From Cellulomonas pakistanensis (GTDB lineage: Bacteria > Actinomycetota > Actinomycetes > Actinomycetales > Cellulomonadaceae): a stretch of 64,000 nucleotides of DNA. The stretch is from assembly GCF_016862755.1 (NCBI RefSeq), contig NZ_BONO01000010.1, positions 62,001 to 126,000 of the forward strand, written 5' to 3'. The translations under genes were made by a program, and so were the position numbers. Of the stretch, positions 52,801 through 61,676 are shown piece by piece (positions within the stretch are counted from its first letter, which is position 1; each line of letters opens with the position of its first letter). Under the pieces are notes generated by a model that had not been told where the DNA came from, did no database searches, and saw nothing but the letters and a program-made list of their open reading frames with translations.

Positions 52801-53613
52801 GTGGCACTCGACGTGGAGTGGACGACGACCCAGGACCGGCCGCGCGCCGACAACGGTCCGCTGCTCGACCTCCGGCGCGTCACCAAGCGGTTCGGCGCCG
52901 TCGAGGCGCTGACCGAGGTCGACCTGCGCGTGCACGCCCACGAGGTCGTCGCGCTCGTCGGCGACAACGGCGCCGGCAAGTCGACGCTCGCCAAGATCGT
53001 CTCCGGCGTGATCCAGCCCGACAGCGGCACGATCGAGATCGACGGCGAGCCCGTCGCCATCCCGAACCCCGCCGGCGCCCACGTGCTCGGCATCTCCACC
53101 GTGTTCCAGGACCTCGCGCTGTGCGAGAACCTCAGCGTCGCGGCGAACATCTTCCTCGGCCGCGAGCTGCGCGCGTCCAAGCACAGCCCGATGGACATCG
53201 ACGGCATGGAGCTGGCGTCCGCGCAGATCCTCCGCGACCTCACGGTCACCGTGCCGTCGGTGCGGACGCCGGTGCGCGAGCTGTCCGGCGGGCAGCGGCA
53301 GGCCGTCGCGATCGCCCGCACGCTCACGACCCGGCCGCGGATCCTCGTGCTCGACGAGCCCACCGCCGCGCTGTCCGTCGTGCAGACGGCCGAAGTGCTC
53401 ATGCTCGTCGAGCGGCTCCGCGAGATGGGGCTCGGCGTCGTGATCATCAGCCACAACCTCGCCGACCTGCGCGCCGTCGCCGACCGGATCGAGGTGCTCC
53501 GGCACGGGCGCAACAACGGGTCGTTCGACGCTGGCACGGCCGCGCCGGAGGAGATCATCGGCGCCATCGCCGGGGCCACACGGCCCATCCGCCCGGCGTG
53601 GGCCACGCGCTGA
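52801..53613 (+). CDS. Single-domain sugar-type ABC ATPase without its own permease
   Basis: A 270-residue ATPase with Walker A GDNGAGKST, signature LSGGQRQAVAIAR, Walker B ILVLDEPTAAL and a switch His in IISHN. It resembles the FrcA/RbsA-like monosaccharide class but has one nucleotide-binding domain only. It begins with GTG at 52801, five bases after the ROK gene. No permease or binding protein follows directly; a 266-base gap separates it from the gguA-type gene. It may serve the neighbouring permease or be a remnant of another importer. Confidence 0.85.
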   Translation: MALDVEWTTTQDRPRADNGPLLDLRRVTKRFGAVEALTEVDLRVHAHEVVALVGDNGAGKSTLAKIVSGVIQPDSGTIEIDGEPVAIPNPAGAHVLGISTVFQDLALCENLSVAANIFLGRELRASKHSPMDIDGMELASAQILRDLTVTVPSVRTPVRELSGGQRQAVAIARTLTTRPRILVLDEPTAALSVVQTAEVLMLVERLREMGLGVVIISHNLADLRAVADRIEVLRHGRNNGSFDAGTAAPEEIIGAIAGATRPIRPAWATR

Positions 53614-53636
53614 CCGACCCACGCCGCCGCCCGCGT

Positions 53637-53652
53637 TTGCCTTCAGAAGTTG
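53637..53652. repeat. Candidate regulator site 1 (TTGCCTTCAGAAGTTG)
   Basis: A 16-base element with a near-palindromic CTTCAGAAG core. It is repeated with one change at 53765-53780, so two sites lie upstream of the importer genes; probable target of the ROK regulator. Confidence 0.5.
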
Positions 53653-53764
53653 TGGGCAATGCCGCCGATGCGCCGACGGCACCCCGCACACCCCGTCCGA
53701 TTCGCCCCGATCCCGACCACCCGACCCGCATCCGGTCACGGTTCGGCATCACCCACGGCGCAGA

Positions 53765-53780
53765 TTGCCTTCAGAGGTTG
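53765..53780. repeat. Candidate regulator site 2 (TTGCCTTCAGAGGTTG)
   Basis: 15 of 16 bases identical to the element at 53637; 128 bases downstream of it and about 100 bases before the gguA-type start. Confidence 0.5.
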
Positions 53781-53879
53781 ACGCGAAACCCGCGGCGGTC
53801 CTAGCGTCCGACGCGAGCTCGACAAGACCGGCACCGACGCCGGCCGTGCAGCGCAGCACACCGAGAGCAGGGCACCCGC

Positions 53880-55427
53880 ATGACGGACACCCCCGTCGTC
53901 CTCGACATGAGGTCGATCACCAAGACCTTCCCCGGCGTCAAGGCGCTGGACCAGGTCCGGATGGCCGTGCGCGAGGGCGAGATCCACGCGATCTGCGGCG
54001 AGAACGGCGCCGGCAAGTCGACGCTGATGAAGATCCTCTCGGGCGTCTACCCGCACGGCACGTACGACGGCGAGATCGTCTACCGGGGCGAGGAGGTGCG
54101 GTTCAAGGACATCAAGTCCTCGGAGCGCGCCGGGATCGTGATCATCCACCAGGAGCTGGCGCTCATCCCCGAGCTGTCGATCGCGGAGAACATCTTCCTC
54201 GGCAACGAGGTGTCCGGGCCGCTCGGCATCGACTGGGACGCCACCCGCGTGAAGGCCGCCGAGCTGCTCGCCCGCGTGGACCTGGCCGTCTCCCCCGACG
54301 AGCAGGTGAAGGACATCGGCGTCGGCCAGCAGCAGCTCGTCGAGATCGCCCGGGCCCTGTCGAAGGACGTCCGGCTGCTCATCCTCGACGAGCCCACGTC
54401 GGCCCTGAACGAGGAGGACTCCGCGCACCTGCTCGACCTGCTGCGCGACCTCCGGTCCAAGGGCCTGACCAGCATCATGATCAGCCACAAGCTCAACGAG
54501 ATCGCCGCCATCGCCGACTCGATCACGATCATCCGCGACGGGAAGACCGTCGAGACGCTGGACGCCGCGGCGGGCGAGGTCGACGAGGACCGGATCATCC
54601 GCGGCATGGTCGGCCGGTCGCTCGACCACCGGTTCCCCGACCACACCCCGCAGATCGGCGAGACGTTCTTCGAGGTCCGGGACTGGTGGGTCGAGCACCC
54701 GCAGGTCGCCGACCGGATGGTGTGCAAGGGGTCGTCGTTCGAGGTCCGGCACGGCGAGATCGTCGGCTTCGCCGGGATCATGGGCGCCGGCCGCACCGAG
54801 CTGGCCCGGTCGCTGTTCGGCCGGTCGTACGGGCGGTACCGCGGCGGGCAGATCCTCATCGACGGCCAGCCGGTCGAGCTGCACACGGTCCAGCAGGCCA
54901 TCGACCACGGCATCGCCTACGTCCCCGAGGACCGCAAGGTCCAGGGCCTCAACCTGCTGGACAGCATCCTGGACACCATCGTGTCGGCGGACCTCAAGCG
55001 GATCACGAAGCGCCGGGTGCTCGACACCGACACGGCGTTCCTCGCGTCCGAGCACTACCGGAAGTCGCTGAACATCCGGACGCCGTCGGTGCGCCAGGGC
55101 GTCGTCAAGCTGTCCGGCGGCAACCAGCAGAAGGTGCTCATCGGGAAGTGGATGTTCCCGGAGCCGGACCTGCTGATCCTCGACGAGCCCACCCGCGGCG
55201 TGGACGTCGGCGCGAAGTACGAGATCTACGGCCTCGTGCAGCGCCTGGCCGACGCGGGCAAGGGCGTCGTCGTCATCTCCTCCGAGCTGCCCGAGCTGCT
55301 CGGCCTGTGCGACCGGATCTACACGATCTTCGAGGGCCGGATCACCGGCGTCCTCGACCGCGAGCACGCCGACCAGGAGGCCCTCATGCGGCTGATGACC
55401 GGCACCGCCCCCGCGCTCACGAACTAG
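53880..55427 (+). CDS. gguA: Monosaccharide ABC importer ATPase, two domains (MmsA/GguA type)
   Basis: A 515-residue ATPase with two nucleotide-binding domains. The first has Walker [11 protein letters not shown] and Walker [12 protein letters not shown]; its signature is degenerate ([14 protein letters not shown]). The second lacks a normal Walker A ([10 protein letters not shown]) but has [14 protein letters not shown] and [14 protein letters not shown], the usual RbsA/GguA pattern. It forms an importer with the following permease and the ChvE-type lipoprotein, probably for xylose, arabinose, glucose or galactose. Substrate is inferred from family. Confidence 0.88.
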   Translation: MTDTPVVLDMRSITKTFPGVKALDQVRMAVREGEIHAICGENGAGKSTLMKILSGVYPHGTYDGEIVYRGEEVRFKDIKSSERAGIVIIHQELALIPELSIAENIFLGNEVSGPLGIDWDATRVKAAELLARVDLAVSPDEQVKDIGVGQQQLVEIARALSKDVRLLILDEPTSALNEEDSAHLLDLLRDLRSKGLTSIMISHKLNEIAAIADSITIIRDGKTVETLDAAAGEVDEDRIIRGMVGRSLDHRFPDHTPQIGETFFEVRDWWVEHPQVADRMVCKGSSFEVRHGEIVGFAGIMGAGRTELARSLFGRSYGRYRGGQILIDGQPVELHTVQQAIDHGIAYVPEDRKVQGLNLLDSILDTIVSADLKRITKRRVLDTDTAFLASEHYRKSLNIRTPSVRQGVVKLSGGNQQKVLIGKWMFPEPDLLILDEPTRGVDVGAKYEIYGLVQRLADAGKGVVVISSELPELLGLCDRIYTIFEGRITGVLDREHADQEALMRLMTGTAPALTN

Positions 55428-55458
55428 CCCAGCCCCCAGCGAAGGACGACCGACGACG

Positions 55459-56754
55459 ATGACGTCACTCAAGCAGCTGTTCGGCGGCGGAGCCCGCCAG
55501 TTCGGCATGGTGTTCGCGCTGATCGCGCTGGTGATCATCTTCCAGATCGCCACCGGCGGGAAGGTGCTGACCCCGACGAACGCGCAGAACATCATCAACG
55601 GGAACTCGTACGTGCTGATCCTGGCGATCGGCATGGTGCTGGTGATCATCGCCGGGCACATCGACCTGTCCGTGGGGTCGGTGGCGGCCGTGGTCGGCAT
55701 CATCGTGGCGCTGGCGATCCGCGACTGGGGCATCCCCTGGTGGGCGGGCATCCTGCTCGGCCTCGCGGTCGGCGCGGTGATCGGCGCCTGGCAGGGGTTC
55801 TGGGTCGCGTACGTCGGCATCCCCGGGTTCATCACCACGCTCGCCGGGATGATGTTCTTCCGCGGCGCCAACCAGTACATCGGCAAGTCGAACACCGTCC
55901 CCGTGCCCGAGGAGATCCAGACGCTCGGCGCCGGCTACCTGCCCGAGTGGGGCCCGAACACCGGGCTGAACAACTGGACGCTGCTGCTCGGCATCCTCGC
56001 GATCGCCGGCGTCGTCTACGGCGAGCTGCGCCGCCGGCGCTCGGCCCGCAAGCTCGGCGGCACGCCCGTCGAGCTGTGGGTGTCGATCGTCCGGGTCGGC
56101 GCGCTGGGCGCGGTCATCGCGTACGCCACCTGGCTGTTCGGCAGCGGCCGCGTCGGGACGTCGTTCCCGGTGTCAGGCGTGATTCTCGGCGTGCTCGTCC
56201 TGCTCTACGGCTTCATCGCGAGCCGCACGATCACCGGCCGGCACGTGTACGCGGTGGGCGGCAACAAGGTCGCGGCGGCGCTGTCCGGCGTCAACATCCG
56301 GCGGACCAACTTCTTCGTCATGATGAACATGTCGGTGCTGGCCGCGCTGGCGGGCATCGTGTTCATCGGGCGGTCCACCGCCTCCGGCCCGTTCGACGGC
56401 ACCAACTGGGAGCTCGACGCGATCGCCGCGGTGTTCATCGGCGGCGCGGCGGTGTCGGGCGGCGTCGGCACCGTCGTCGGGTCGCTCATCGGCGGCCTGG
56501 TGATGGCCGTGCTGAACAACGGCCTGCAGCTCATGGGCGTCGGCTCCGACAGCACCCAGATGATCAAGGGCCTGGTGCTGCTCGCCGCCGTGGCGTTCGA
56601 CGTCTACAACAAGGTCCAGGGCCGCCCGTCGATCGTCGGGCTGCTGATGAAGGGCGCGCGGCGCGGGCGACCCGAGGGACCGGGGTCCGACGACAGCAAC
56701 GCGGGCACCGGCGCCGCGCCGGTGACGCAGGGCGAGACGCTCGCGCGGAGCTGA
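55459..56754 (+). CDS. gguB: Monosaccharide ABC permease (GguB/MmsB type)
   Basis: A 431-residue inner-membrane permease with about ten hydrophobic segments, starting with FGMVFALIALVIIFQIATGG. GMVLVIIAGHIDLSVGSVAA is the signature of the RbsC/GguB permease family, and TGRHVYAVGGNKVAAALSGV is the conserved cytoplasmic loop. It follows the ATPase by 31 bases with GAAGGACGAC upstream. The charged C-terminal ~50 residues are longer than in ribose permeases, as in MmsB/GguB. Confidence 0.88.
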   Translation: MTSLKQLFGGGARQFGMVFALIALVIIFQIATGGKVLTPTNAQNIINGNSYVLILAIGMVLVIIAGHIDLSVGSVAAVVGIIVALAIRDWGIPWWAGILLGLAVGAVIGAWQGFWVAYVGIPGFITTLAGMMFFRGANQYIGKSNTVPVPEEIQTLGAGYLPEWGPNTGLNNWTLLLGILAIAGVVYGELRRRRSARKLGGTPVELWVSIVRVGALGAVIAYATWLFGSGRVGTSFPVSGVILGVLVLLYGFIASRTITGRHVYAVGGNKVAAALSGVNIRRTNFFVMMNMSVLAALAGIVFIGRSTASGPFDGTNWELDAIAAVFIGGAAVSGGVGTVVGSLIGGLVMAVLNNGLQLMGVGSDSTQMIKGLVLLAAVAFDVYNKVQGRPSIVGLLMKGARRGRPEGPGSDDSNAGTGAAPVTQGETLARS

Positions 56755-56881
56755 CTCGCGGCCCGCGGGCCGCGGGCCGCGGCCGCCCACCCCGCACCTG
56801 TACTCCCTCGTGCCGACCCCCGGCACGACGCTCGACCGCACCCAACGGCGGGTGCCCGACCGAGGAAGAGTGACACCACCC

Positions 56882-57991
56882 ATGAAGAAGCTGACTGCGG
56901 CGCTGGTCGCCGCCGGGGCCGCCGGAGCGCTGCTCCTGTCCGGCTGCTCGTCCGAGCGTGGCGGATCGTCCACGGAGGAGACCGCGGGGACGTCCGAGAG
57001 CGGCGGCGGCTTCGCGGCCGACGCCACCATCGGCGTCGCACTCCCGCAGAAGACGTCGGAGAACTGGGTGCTCGCCGAGCAGCTGTTCGTCGACGGGCTG
57101 ACCGAGGCGGGGTTCAACCCGATCGTGCAGTTCGCGAACAGCGGCGTCACCGAGCAGCAGAACCAGATCCAGGCCATGACCGAGCAGGGCGCCAGCGTCA
57201 TCGTCGTCGGCGCCATCGACGGCTCGCAGCTGGGCTCCCAGCTCGAGGCGGCGGCCGACTCCGGCGCGTCCGTCATCGCCTACGACCGGCTGGTGAAGAA
57301 CACCGACGCCGTCGACATGTACGTGGCGTTCGACAACTTCCAGGTCGGCGTCCTGCAGGGCGAGGCGCTGCTGCAGGGGCTCGCGGAGCGCAAGGGCGAG
57401 GGCCCGTACAACATCGAGCTGATCGCCGGGTCGCCGGACGACGCCAACTCGACGCCGTTCTTCGAGGGCGCGATGAGCGTCCTGCAGCCGAAGATCGACG
57501 ACGGGACCCTCGTGGTCGTCTCCGGCCAGACGTCGTTCGAGCAGGTCGCGACGCAGGGCTGGAAGGCCGAGAACGCGCAGCGGCGCATGGACACGATCCT
57601 GTCCGGGTCGTACGGCTCGGCCGAGCTGCACGGCGTCCTGTCGCCGAACGACACCCTCGGCCGCGCGGCGCTCACGTCGGTGGCGCAGGCCGGCAAGGAC
57701 ACCCCGGTCGTCACCGGCCAGGACTCCGAGGTCGAGTCGGTGAAGTCGATCGTCGCCGGCGAGCAGTACTCGACGATCTACAAGGACACCCGCGAGCTCG
57801 TCGCGCAGACGATCAAGGAGATCCAGGCGCTGCAGAAGGGCGAGGAGCCGGAGATCAACGACACCGAGTCCTACGACAACGGGGTCAAGGTCGTGCCGTC
57901 GTTCCTGCTGACGCCGCTGATCGTCACGCAGGAGAACGCCGCCGAGGTGTACGCGGACGACGAGACGCTGTTCCCGCTGACGCAGGAGTGA
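56882..57991 (+). CDS. chvE: ChvE-type sugar-binding lipoprotein
   Basis: A 369-residue solute-binding lipoprotein. GAGGAAGAG precedes the ATG at 56882. A signal peptide ends LLLSGCSSE, with Cys for lipid attachment. The mature part matches ChvE/XylF-like type I binding proteins: ATIGVALPQKTSENWVLAEQ, GASVIVVGAIDGSQLGSQLE, VIAYDRLVKNTDAVDMYVAF, and VVTGQDSEVESVKSIVAGEQ. Captures a monosaccharide for the GguAB importer. The order ATPase-permease-binding protein is reversed relative to the chvE-gguA-gguB order of Agrobacterium. Confidence 0.88.
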   Translation: MKKLTAALVAAGAAGALLLSGCSSERGGSSTEETAGTSESGGGFAADATIGVALPQKTSENWVLAEQLFVDGLTEAGFNPIVQFANSGVTEQQNQIQAMTEQGASVIVVGAIDGSQLGSQLEAAADSGASVIAYDRLVKNTDAVDMYVAFDNFQVGVLQGEALLQGLAERKGEGPYNIELIAGSPDDANSTPFFEGAMSVLQPKIDDGTLVVVSGQTSFEQVATQGWKAENAQRRMDTILSGSYGSAELHGVLSPNDTLGRAALTSVAQAGKDTPVVTGQDSEVESVKSIVAGEQYSTIYKDTRELVAQTIKEIQALQKGEEPEINDTESYDNGVKVVPSFLLTPLIVTQENAAEVYADDETLFPLTQE

Positions 57992-58020
57992 CGGCGTCCG
58001 GGGGTCGGTAGGGCGGTACG

Positions 58021-58061
58021 GCGCGAGGGGCGGGCCCGGGTGCGGGTCCGCCCCTTCGCGC
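58021..58061. terminator. Bidirectional hairpin after chvE
   Basis: Arms 58021-58037 and 58044-58061 (GCGCGAGGGGCGG against CCGCCCCTTCGCGC) form a long GC stem with a few G:U pairs, between convergent chvE and the nucleotidyltransferase gene. Confidence 0.65.
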
Positions 58062-58062
58062 G

Positions 58063-58785
58063 TCACGCGCCGAGGATCTCCCGCAGCGTCTTCACGCCGC
58101 CCGGGGCGCCGTCGACCCGCAGCACGGTCCGGCGGTCCTCCGCGAGCGCGGCCAGCATGCCCCGCAGGTAGCGGCGGTCCCGCGGCCCCGCCTCCTCGAT
58201 CCGGTCGGACGGCGCGATCAGCGTCGTCAGGACGGCGAAGTCGGCCCGGTGCCGCCCGCGGGCCGGGTCGAGCACGACGGTGTGCTCAGCAGCCTTGGCG
58301 ACGAGGGCGCCGAGCAGGCTCGGCCGCCGCACTCGCCCGACGACGCCGGCCACCGCCACCTCGACCGCGGCGCTCCGGTCGAGCGCCTGCTGCGCCGCCG
58401 GCGTCCCCAGCGTCGTCCCGCCGTGCGCGCCGCGACGCGTGGCCGCGCGTTCGCCGACGTGGCGCGGGATGAGCACGTCGATCTGGGCGCCGCCTCGCGT
58501 CCAGCGGTGCTGGTGCCCGGCCGGGCTCGTCCCCGCCGGGGTGAACCCGAGCGCGACGAGCGCGCTGGTGAACCGGTGCAGGATCCGGCCGTCGGCGCGG
58601 ACGTCGAGGACCGCGTCGAGGTCGTCGGTCGGCCGCTGCGGGGCGGCGCCCCGCTCGGCGCAGTGCAGGTGCACCATCTGCCCGCCGACGAGCGTCCAGT
58701 GGTCGGGCAGCCGCTCGTGGACCTCGAGGAGCGCGAGCCACCCGGCCGACTGGGCGTCGGTCATGGGCGGCAGCGCGATCGTCAC
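58063..58785 (-). CDS. AbiEii-like nucleotidyltransferase (putative toxin)
   Basis: A 240-residue protein. GTG 58785 overlaps the upstream gene stop (GTGA). The N-terminal DHWTLVGGQMVHLHCAER and TDDLDAVLDVRADG have the nucleotidyltransferase G-G-x-x and D-x-D-type metal residues, as in AbiEii/MenA-like toxins. HQHRWTRGGAQIDVLIP supplies a third acidic residue. It is paired with a helix-turn-helix protein encoded just before it, so a toxin-antitoxin arrangement is likely. Alternative: a non-toxic nucleotidyltransferase. Confidence 0.7.
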   Translation of the reverse strand: MTIALPPMTDAQSAGWLALLEVHERLPDHWTLVGGQMVHLHCAERGAAPQRPTDDLDAVLDVRADGRILHRFTSALVALGFTPAGTSPAGHQHRWTRGGAQIDVLIPRHVGERAATRRGAHGGTTLGTPAAQQALDRSAAVEVAVAGVVGRVRRPSLLGALVAKAAEHTVVLDPARGRHRADFAVLTTLIAPSDRIEEAGPRDRRYLRGMLAALAEDRRTVLRVDGAPGGVKTLREILGA

Positions 58786-59414
58786 GCCGCGCGCACCGCC
58801 TGGGCGATCAGCTCGCCCGCGCGGGCGAGCTCCCGCGGGCCGTCGTGCTCGGCGAGGTCGGCGGCCAGCACCAGCGGCGGGACCGGGTCGGCGGGCAGCT
58901 CCGCGACGACGTGCAGGACGACGTCGGGCCGCCCGACCGCGGGGCGCAGGAGATGCCGCCGCCGGACCGCCTCGAGGTCGTCGTGGCGGACGTACGCCTC
59001 GGCGAGGTCGACGGCGCTGATGCCGGACCGCGGGTCGGAGACGCCGGACCGGACGACGGCCGGATCCGCGAGCAGGCCGCGCGGCTCGCGGGCAGCGAAC
59101 AGCAGCCGGTCCCCGCGCGCCGCGGCCCAGGAGGCGAGGAGCGACGCCGGGTCCGGGTCGCGCTCGAGTCGGGCGCGCCGCTCGCGCCACCGCCCGGGGC
59201 GGCCGGTCGGCGCCTGGTCGACGGCGAGCAGGAGCCAGGCCTCGGCCGGGCTCAGCGGGCGGCTGCGGCGTGGAGCTCCCGGGAGCGAGGCGCCGTCGAC
59301 GAGCCACTGCGATCCGACACGGCGCGCGCGGATCCGCCCCGCGGCGATGAGCTGACGCACGCGGCGGTCGCTGACGCCCATGGCGTCGGCTGCCTCGCGG
59401 ACGGACACCTCCAT
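58782..59414 (-). CDS. Helix-turn-helix partner of the nucleotidyltransferase (putative antitoxin)
   Basis: A 210-residue protein. The first ~55 residues are an excisionase/MerR-like DNA-binding domain (VREAADAMGVSDRRVRQLIA, then GRIRARRVGSQWLVDGASLP). The remaining ~150 residues are an Arg/Leu-rich region of unknown fold. Start ATG 59414 lies close to a -10-like box, giving a nearly leaderless transcript. Overlap with the nucleotidyltransferase gene suggests coupled expression, with this protein as autoregulating antitoxin. Confidence 0.7.
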   Translation of the reverse strand: MEVSVREAADAMGVSDRRVRQLIAAGRIRARRVGSQWLVDGASLPGAPRRSRPLSPAEAWLLLAVDQAPTGRPGRWRERRARLERDPDPASLLASWAAARGDRLLFAAREPRGLLADPAVVRSGVSDPRSGISAVDLAEAYVRHDDLEAVRRRHLLRPAVGRPDVVLHVVAELPADPVPPLVLAADLAEHDGPRELARAGELIAQAVRAA

Positions 59415-59421
59415 GCCCACA

Positions 59422-59451
59422 TGTCTACCGGAGACGGAAGAGATGTGGCAA
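59422..59451 (-). promoter_or_regulatory. Promoter of the HTH/nucleotidyltransferase pair
   Basis: On the minus strand, TTGCCA (59446-59451) and TAGACA (59422-59427) are separated by 18 bases, good -35/-10 matches, with the -10 box ending seven bases before the ATG at 59414. Confidence 0.55.
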
Positions 59452-59694
59452 TGCTTGTGCATCCCGGTGCGACCCGCCGCTCTTGACGCGGGAGCCACCA
59501 GAACGGGAGATGTGTCACAGCTGCGGTCGTCGTCGACCACCCTCTCGGATTCGTGCACCCGGCCGCACGGGCGATGAGAGTTCCCCCGACGATCAACGAC
59601 AACGCCGCCGCGATGATCGCTACTCGGTAGATCTGCGGCCCTCCGCCCGAAGCCTCCGGCGCGCGACGCCGGTAGGGCCGATCGGGCTGCGTCG

Positions 59695-60060
59695 TCAGCC
59701 GACCAGCTGCTCCTTCGCCACCGACAGCTGCACGACGTCGCCCTCCACGGCGGCGACCTGGTCGCCCGCCGCGAACCGGTCGCTTTTGAACAGGCCCTTG
59801 GCGTCGATCCGGACGTACCCGAGGCGCGCGAGCCGCTCCTGGTCGGACGGCGACAGGTCGTCCGGGCCGACGAGGCTGCGCGCGGCGTCCGCGAGGAACC
59901 CGCCGGTGCCGCCGGTCCGCTGGCCCTCGGACGTCACGGCGCCGGGGTCGCCGAAGGAGACCTCCCGGACGGTGCCGACCTCGTCGCCGGACGCGTCGAC
60001 GACGCGCATTCCCTCCTGGGCGGAGGCGATGGGGCCCTGGTCGCTGGTCGGGATGCTCAT
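59695..60060 (-). CDS. Small PRC-barrel/DUF2171-like protein
   Basis: A 121-residue protein with AAGGAG before ATG 60060. SAQEGMRVVDASGDEVGTVR near the start and YVRIDAKGLFKSDRFAAGDQ, then VAAVEGDVVQLSV, near the end are the beta-barrel pattern of PRC-barrel or DUF2171 proteins. Often linked to stress or envelope homeostasis, but the role here is unknown. The neighbouring gaps (59415-59694 and 60061-60312) show no further gene. Confidence 0.65.
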   Translation of the reverse strand: MSIPTSDQGPIASAQEGMRVVDASGDEVGTVREVSFGDPGAVTSEGQRTGGTGGFLADAARSLVGPDDLSPSDQERLARLGYVRIDAKGLFKSDRFAAGDQVAAVEGDVVQLSVAKEQLVG

Positions 60061-60312
60061 GCTCGCTCCTTCGCGTCGCTGCGCCCGGCGTGCGTTGCCG
60101 CCCCGGGGTCGACCGGCGCGGCTGCGCCGGTCCCTCCAGCCTCCGGCGTGCCGCGGCGGTCGGCAACCGCGCGCCCCCGGGTGGCCGCTGGGCCGGTCGC
60201 AGCCCGGTTGCACCCGTGCCCCGTCTCGTTACGTTCGAGGTGAGGGGCGCGCGAGCGCCCCTCACGGCTACCACCGATCGAGCAGCGGTCGGGCCGACCC
60301 GCAGGAGGACCC

Positions 60313-60948
60313 GTGACCACGACCCCCACCCGCCGCCGTGCCCGCGACCCGCGCCGGATCGCCTACGCCCTCGCGGCCGGCGCCCTCGTCGTCGGGACGT
60401 CGGCGTGCACCGGCGACACGCTGGAGGCCGAGAACAGCGCCACCGCGGCGCCCGCGCCCGACCCGACGACGCCGGAGGACGCCGGGACCGACGACTCCGA
60501 CGGCGCGACGACCGCCGCCCCGGTGGACCTGCTCGCGGGCACGAACCAGGTCGACATCCAGACCTACGGCGGCGAGTGGGTCACGACGACCGTCGAGGGC
60601 GGCGTCACGACCGTCGCCGACCCGGCGGAGGCCGGCGGCGTCCCCACCACGTGGGTCATCGAGCCGAACGGCGCGACCTTCCAGGTACGCACCACGGCCA
60701 CCACCGACGGGCAGCCGTCCTGCCTGAGCCTGCCGGGCGACGACGTCGTGAGCGTCGCGACGTGCGACCCGGCCGCCCCGGACCAGCAGCTCGACGTCGC
60801 GACGCTCGACCAGCCGGACCAGGTCAACATCTCGTCCGCCGCGGGCGTCGTCGTGGCGGACCAGGAGGGCGGGCTCGCGCTCGAGCCGGACCCGTCGAGC
60901 CCGGCTAGCGTGTTCACGCTCGTGGACCGCGGAGTGGCGGAGGGCTGA
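60313..60948 (+). CDS. Secreted lipoprotein of unknown function
   Basis: A 211-residue protein from GTG 60313 with GGAGGAC upstream. A twin-arginine-rich start (TRRRARDPRR) precedes a hydrophobic segment ending GALVVGTSACTG, a lipobox with Cys. A Thr/Asp/Pro/Ala-rich linker (~35-70) leads to a small beta-rich domain with two cysteines (PSCLSLPG and VATCDPAAP), resembling ricin-type or lectin-like strands but not clearly so. No family is recognised. Confidence 0.65.
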   Translation: MTTTPTRRRARDPRRIAYALAAGALVVGTSACTGDTLEAENSATAAPAPDPTTPEDAGTDDSDGATTAAPVDLLAGTNQVDIQTYGGEWVTTTVEGGVTTVADPAEAGGVPTTWVIEPNGATFQVRTTATTDGQPSCLSLPGDDVVSVATCDPAAPDQQLDVATLDQPDQVNISSAAGVVVADQEGGLALEPDPSSPASVFTLVDRGVAEG

Positions 60949-61070
60949 CCCCGCAGGCGCGGCCCCACCTCGCGCCCGGGCACGGGTCGTCCTCCCAGCC
61001 CGGTCCGGTGCCCGGCGTCCGGTCGGGTCGGCGCGACGGTCCGGCGACCGGCCGTCCCCGCGGCACTCCC

Positions 61071-61076
61071 TACGAT
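61071..61076 (+). promoter_or_regulatory. -10 box for a leaderless transcript
   Basis: TACGAT ends seven bases before GTG 61083, the spacing expected for leaderless actinobacterial transcripts; no ribosome binding site precedes the GTG. Confidence 0.45.
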
Positions 61077-61082
61077 GGCGGC

Positions 61083-61631
61083 GTGCCAGGCACCCCGGAG
61101 CATCACCAGACGGCCCGTCGTGCCGAGCCGCTCGTGGTCCGCTTCCGCCCGGACGCCCGGCGGGAGCACCAGCGCCGGGTGGCCGGCGCACGCCGGCGCC
61201 GCGGTCGCGCCGCTCTGGCCCTGGCGGCGCTGCTCGGCGCCCTCGTGCTCGTCCCCTGGGTCGCGGTCACCGCGGTCGAGGGGTTCGAGCCACGCGGTCT
61301 CGCGCTCCTCGGGCTCCTCGCGGTGCCGGCCGCCCTGGCGGTGTGGGGTCGGCGCCTGCTCCGCCGGCCGCCCGTCGCACTCGGTGCGGTGGCGTTCGCG
61401 ATCACCCCGGACGAGATCCGGTTCGAGCCGGTGCCGTCCGCCGGCCCCGCCCTGGGCGGCTCCCCCGCGGCCTCCTGGCCGATCGCGGGCACGACCGCCG
61501 ACATCGAGCCGTCACGGATGGTCGGTGACCGCCTCGTGCTCCGCCGGCCCGGCGCGCGACGGCGGGTCTACCTGGCGGCCACGCTCGACACGGACCCGAC
61601 GACCGTCGTGTCACAGATCGCGGGCCGGTAG
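61083..61631 (+). CDS. Small membrane protein, two hydrophobic segments
   Basis: A 182-residue protein with an Arg-rich cytoplasmic N-terminus (EHQRRVAGARRRRGRAA), two membrane segments (ALAALLGALVLVPWVAVTAV and ALLGLLAVPAALAVWG) and a ~90-residue soluble domain with DEIRFEPVPS and RRVYLAATLDTDPTTV. The soluble part resembles PH-like domains of actinobacterial membrane proteins, which is only suggestive. Convergent with the next operon. Confidence 0.55.
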   Translation: MPGTPEHHQTARRAEPLVVRFRPDARREHQRRVAGARRRRGRAALALAALLGALVLVPWVAVTAVEGFEPRGLALLGLLAVPAALAVWGRRLLRRPPVALGAVAFAITPDEIRFEPVPSAGPALGGSPAASWPIAGTTADIEPSRMVGDRLVLRRPGARRRVYLAATLDTDPTTVVSQIAGR

Positions 61632-61676
61632 CCGGCGGTCCGGGGTTCGGAGGCCGGAGGCCCGAGGCCGCGACGG

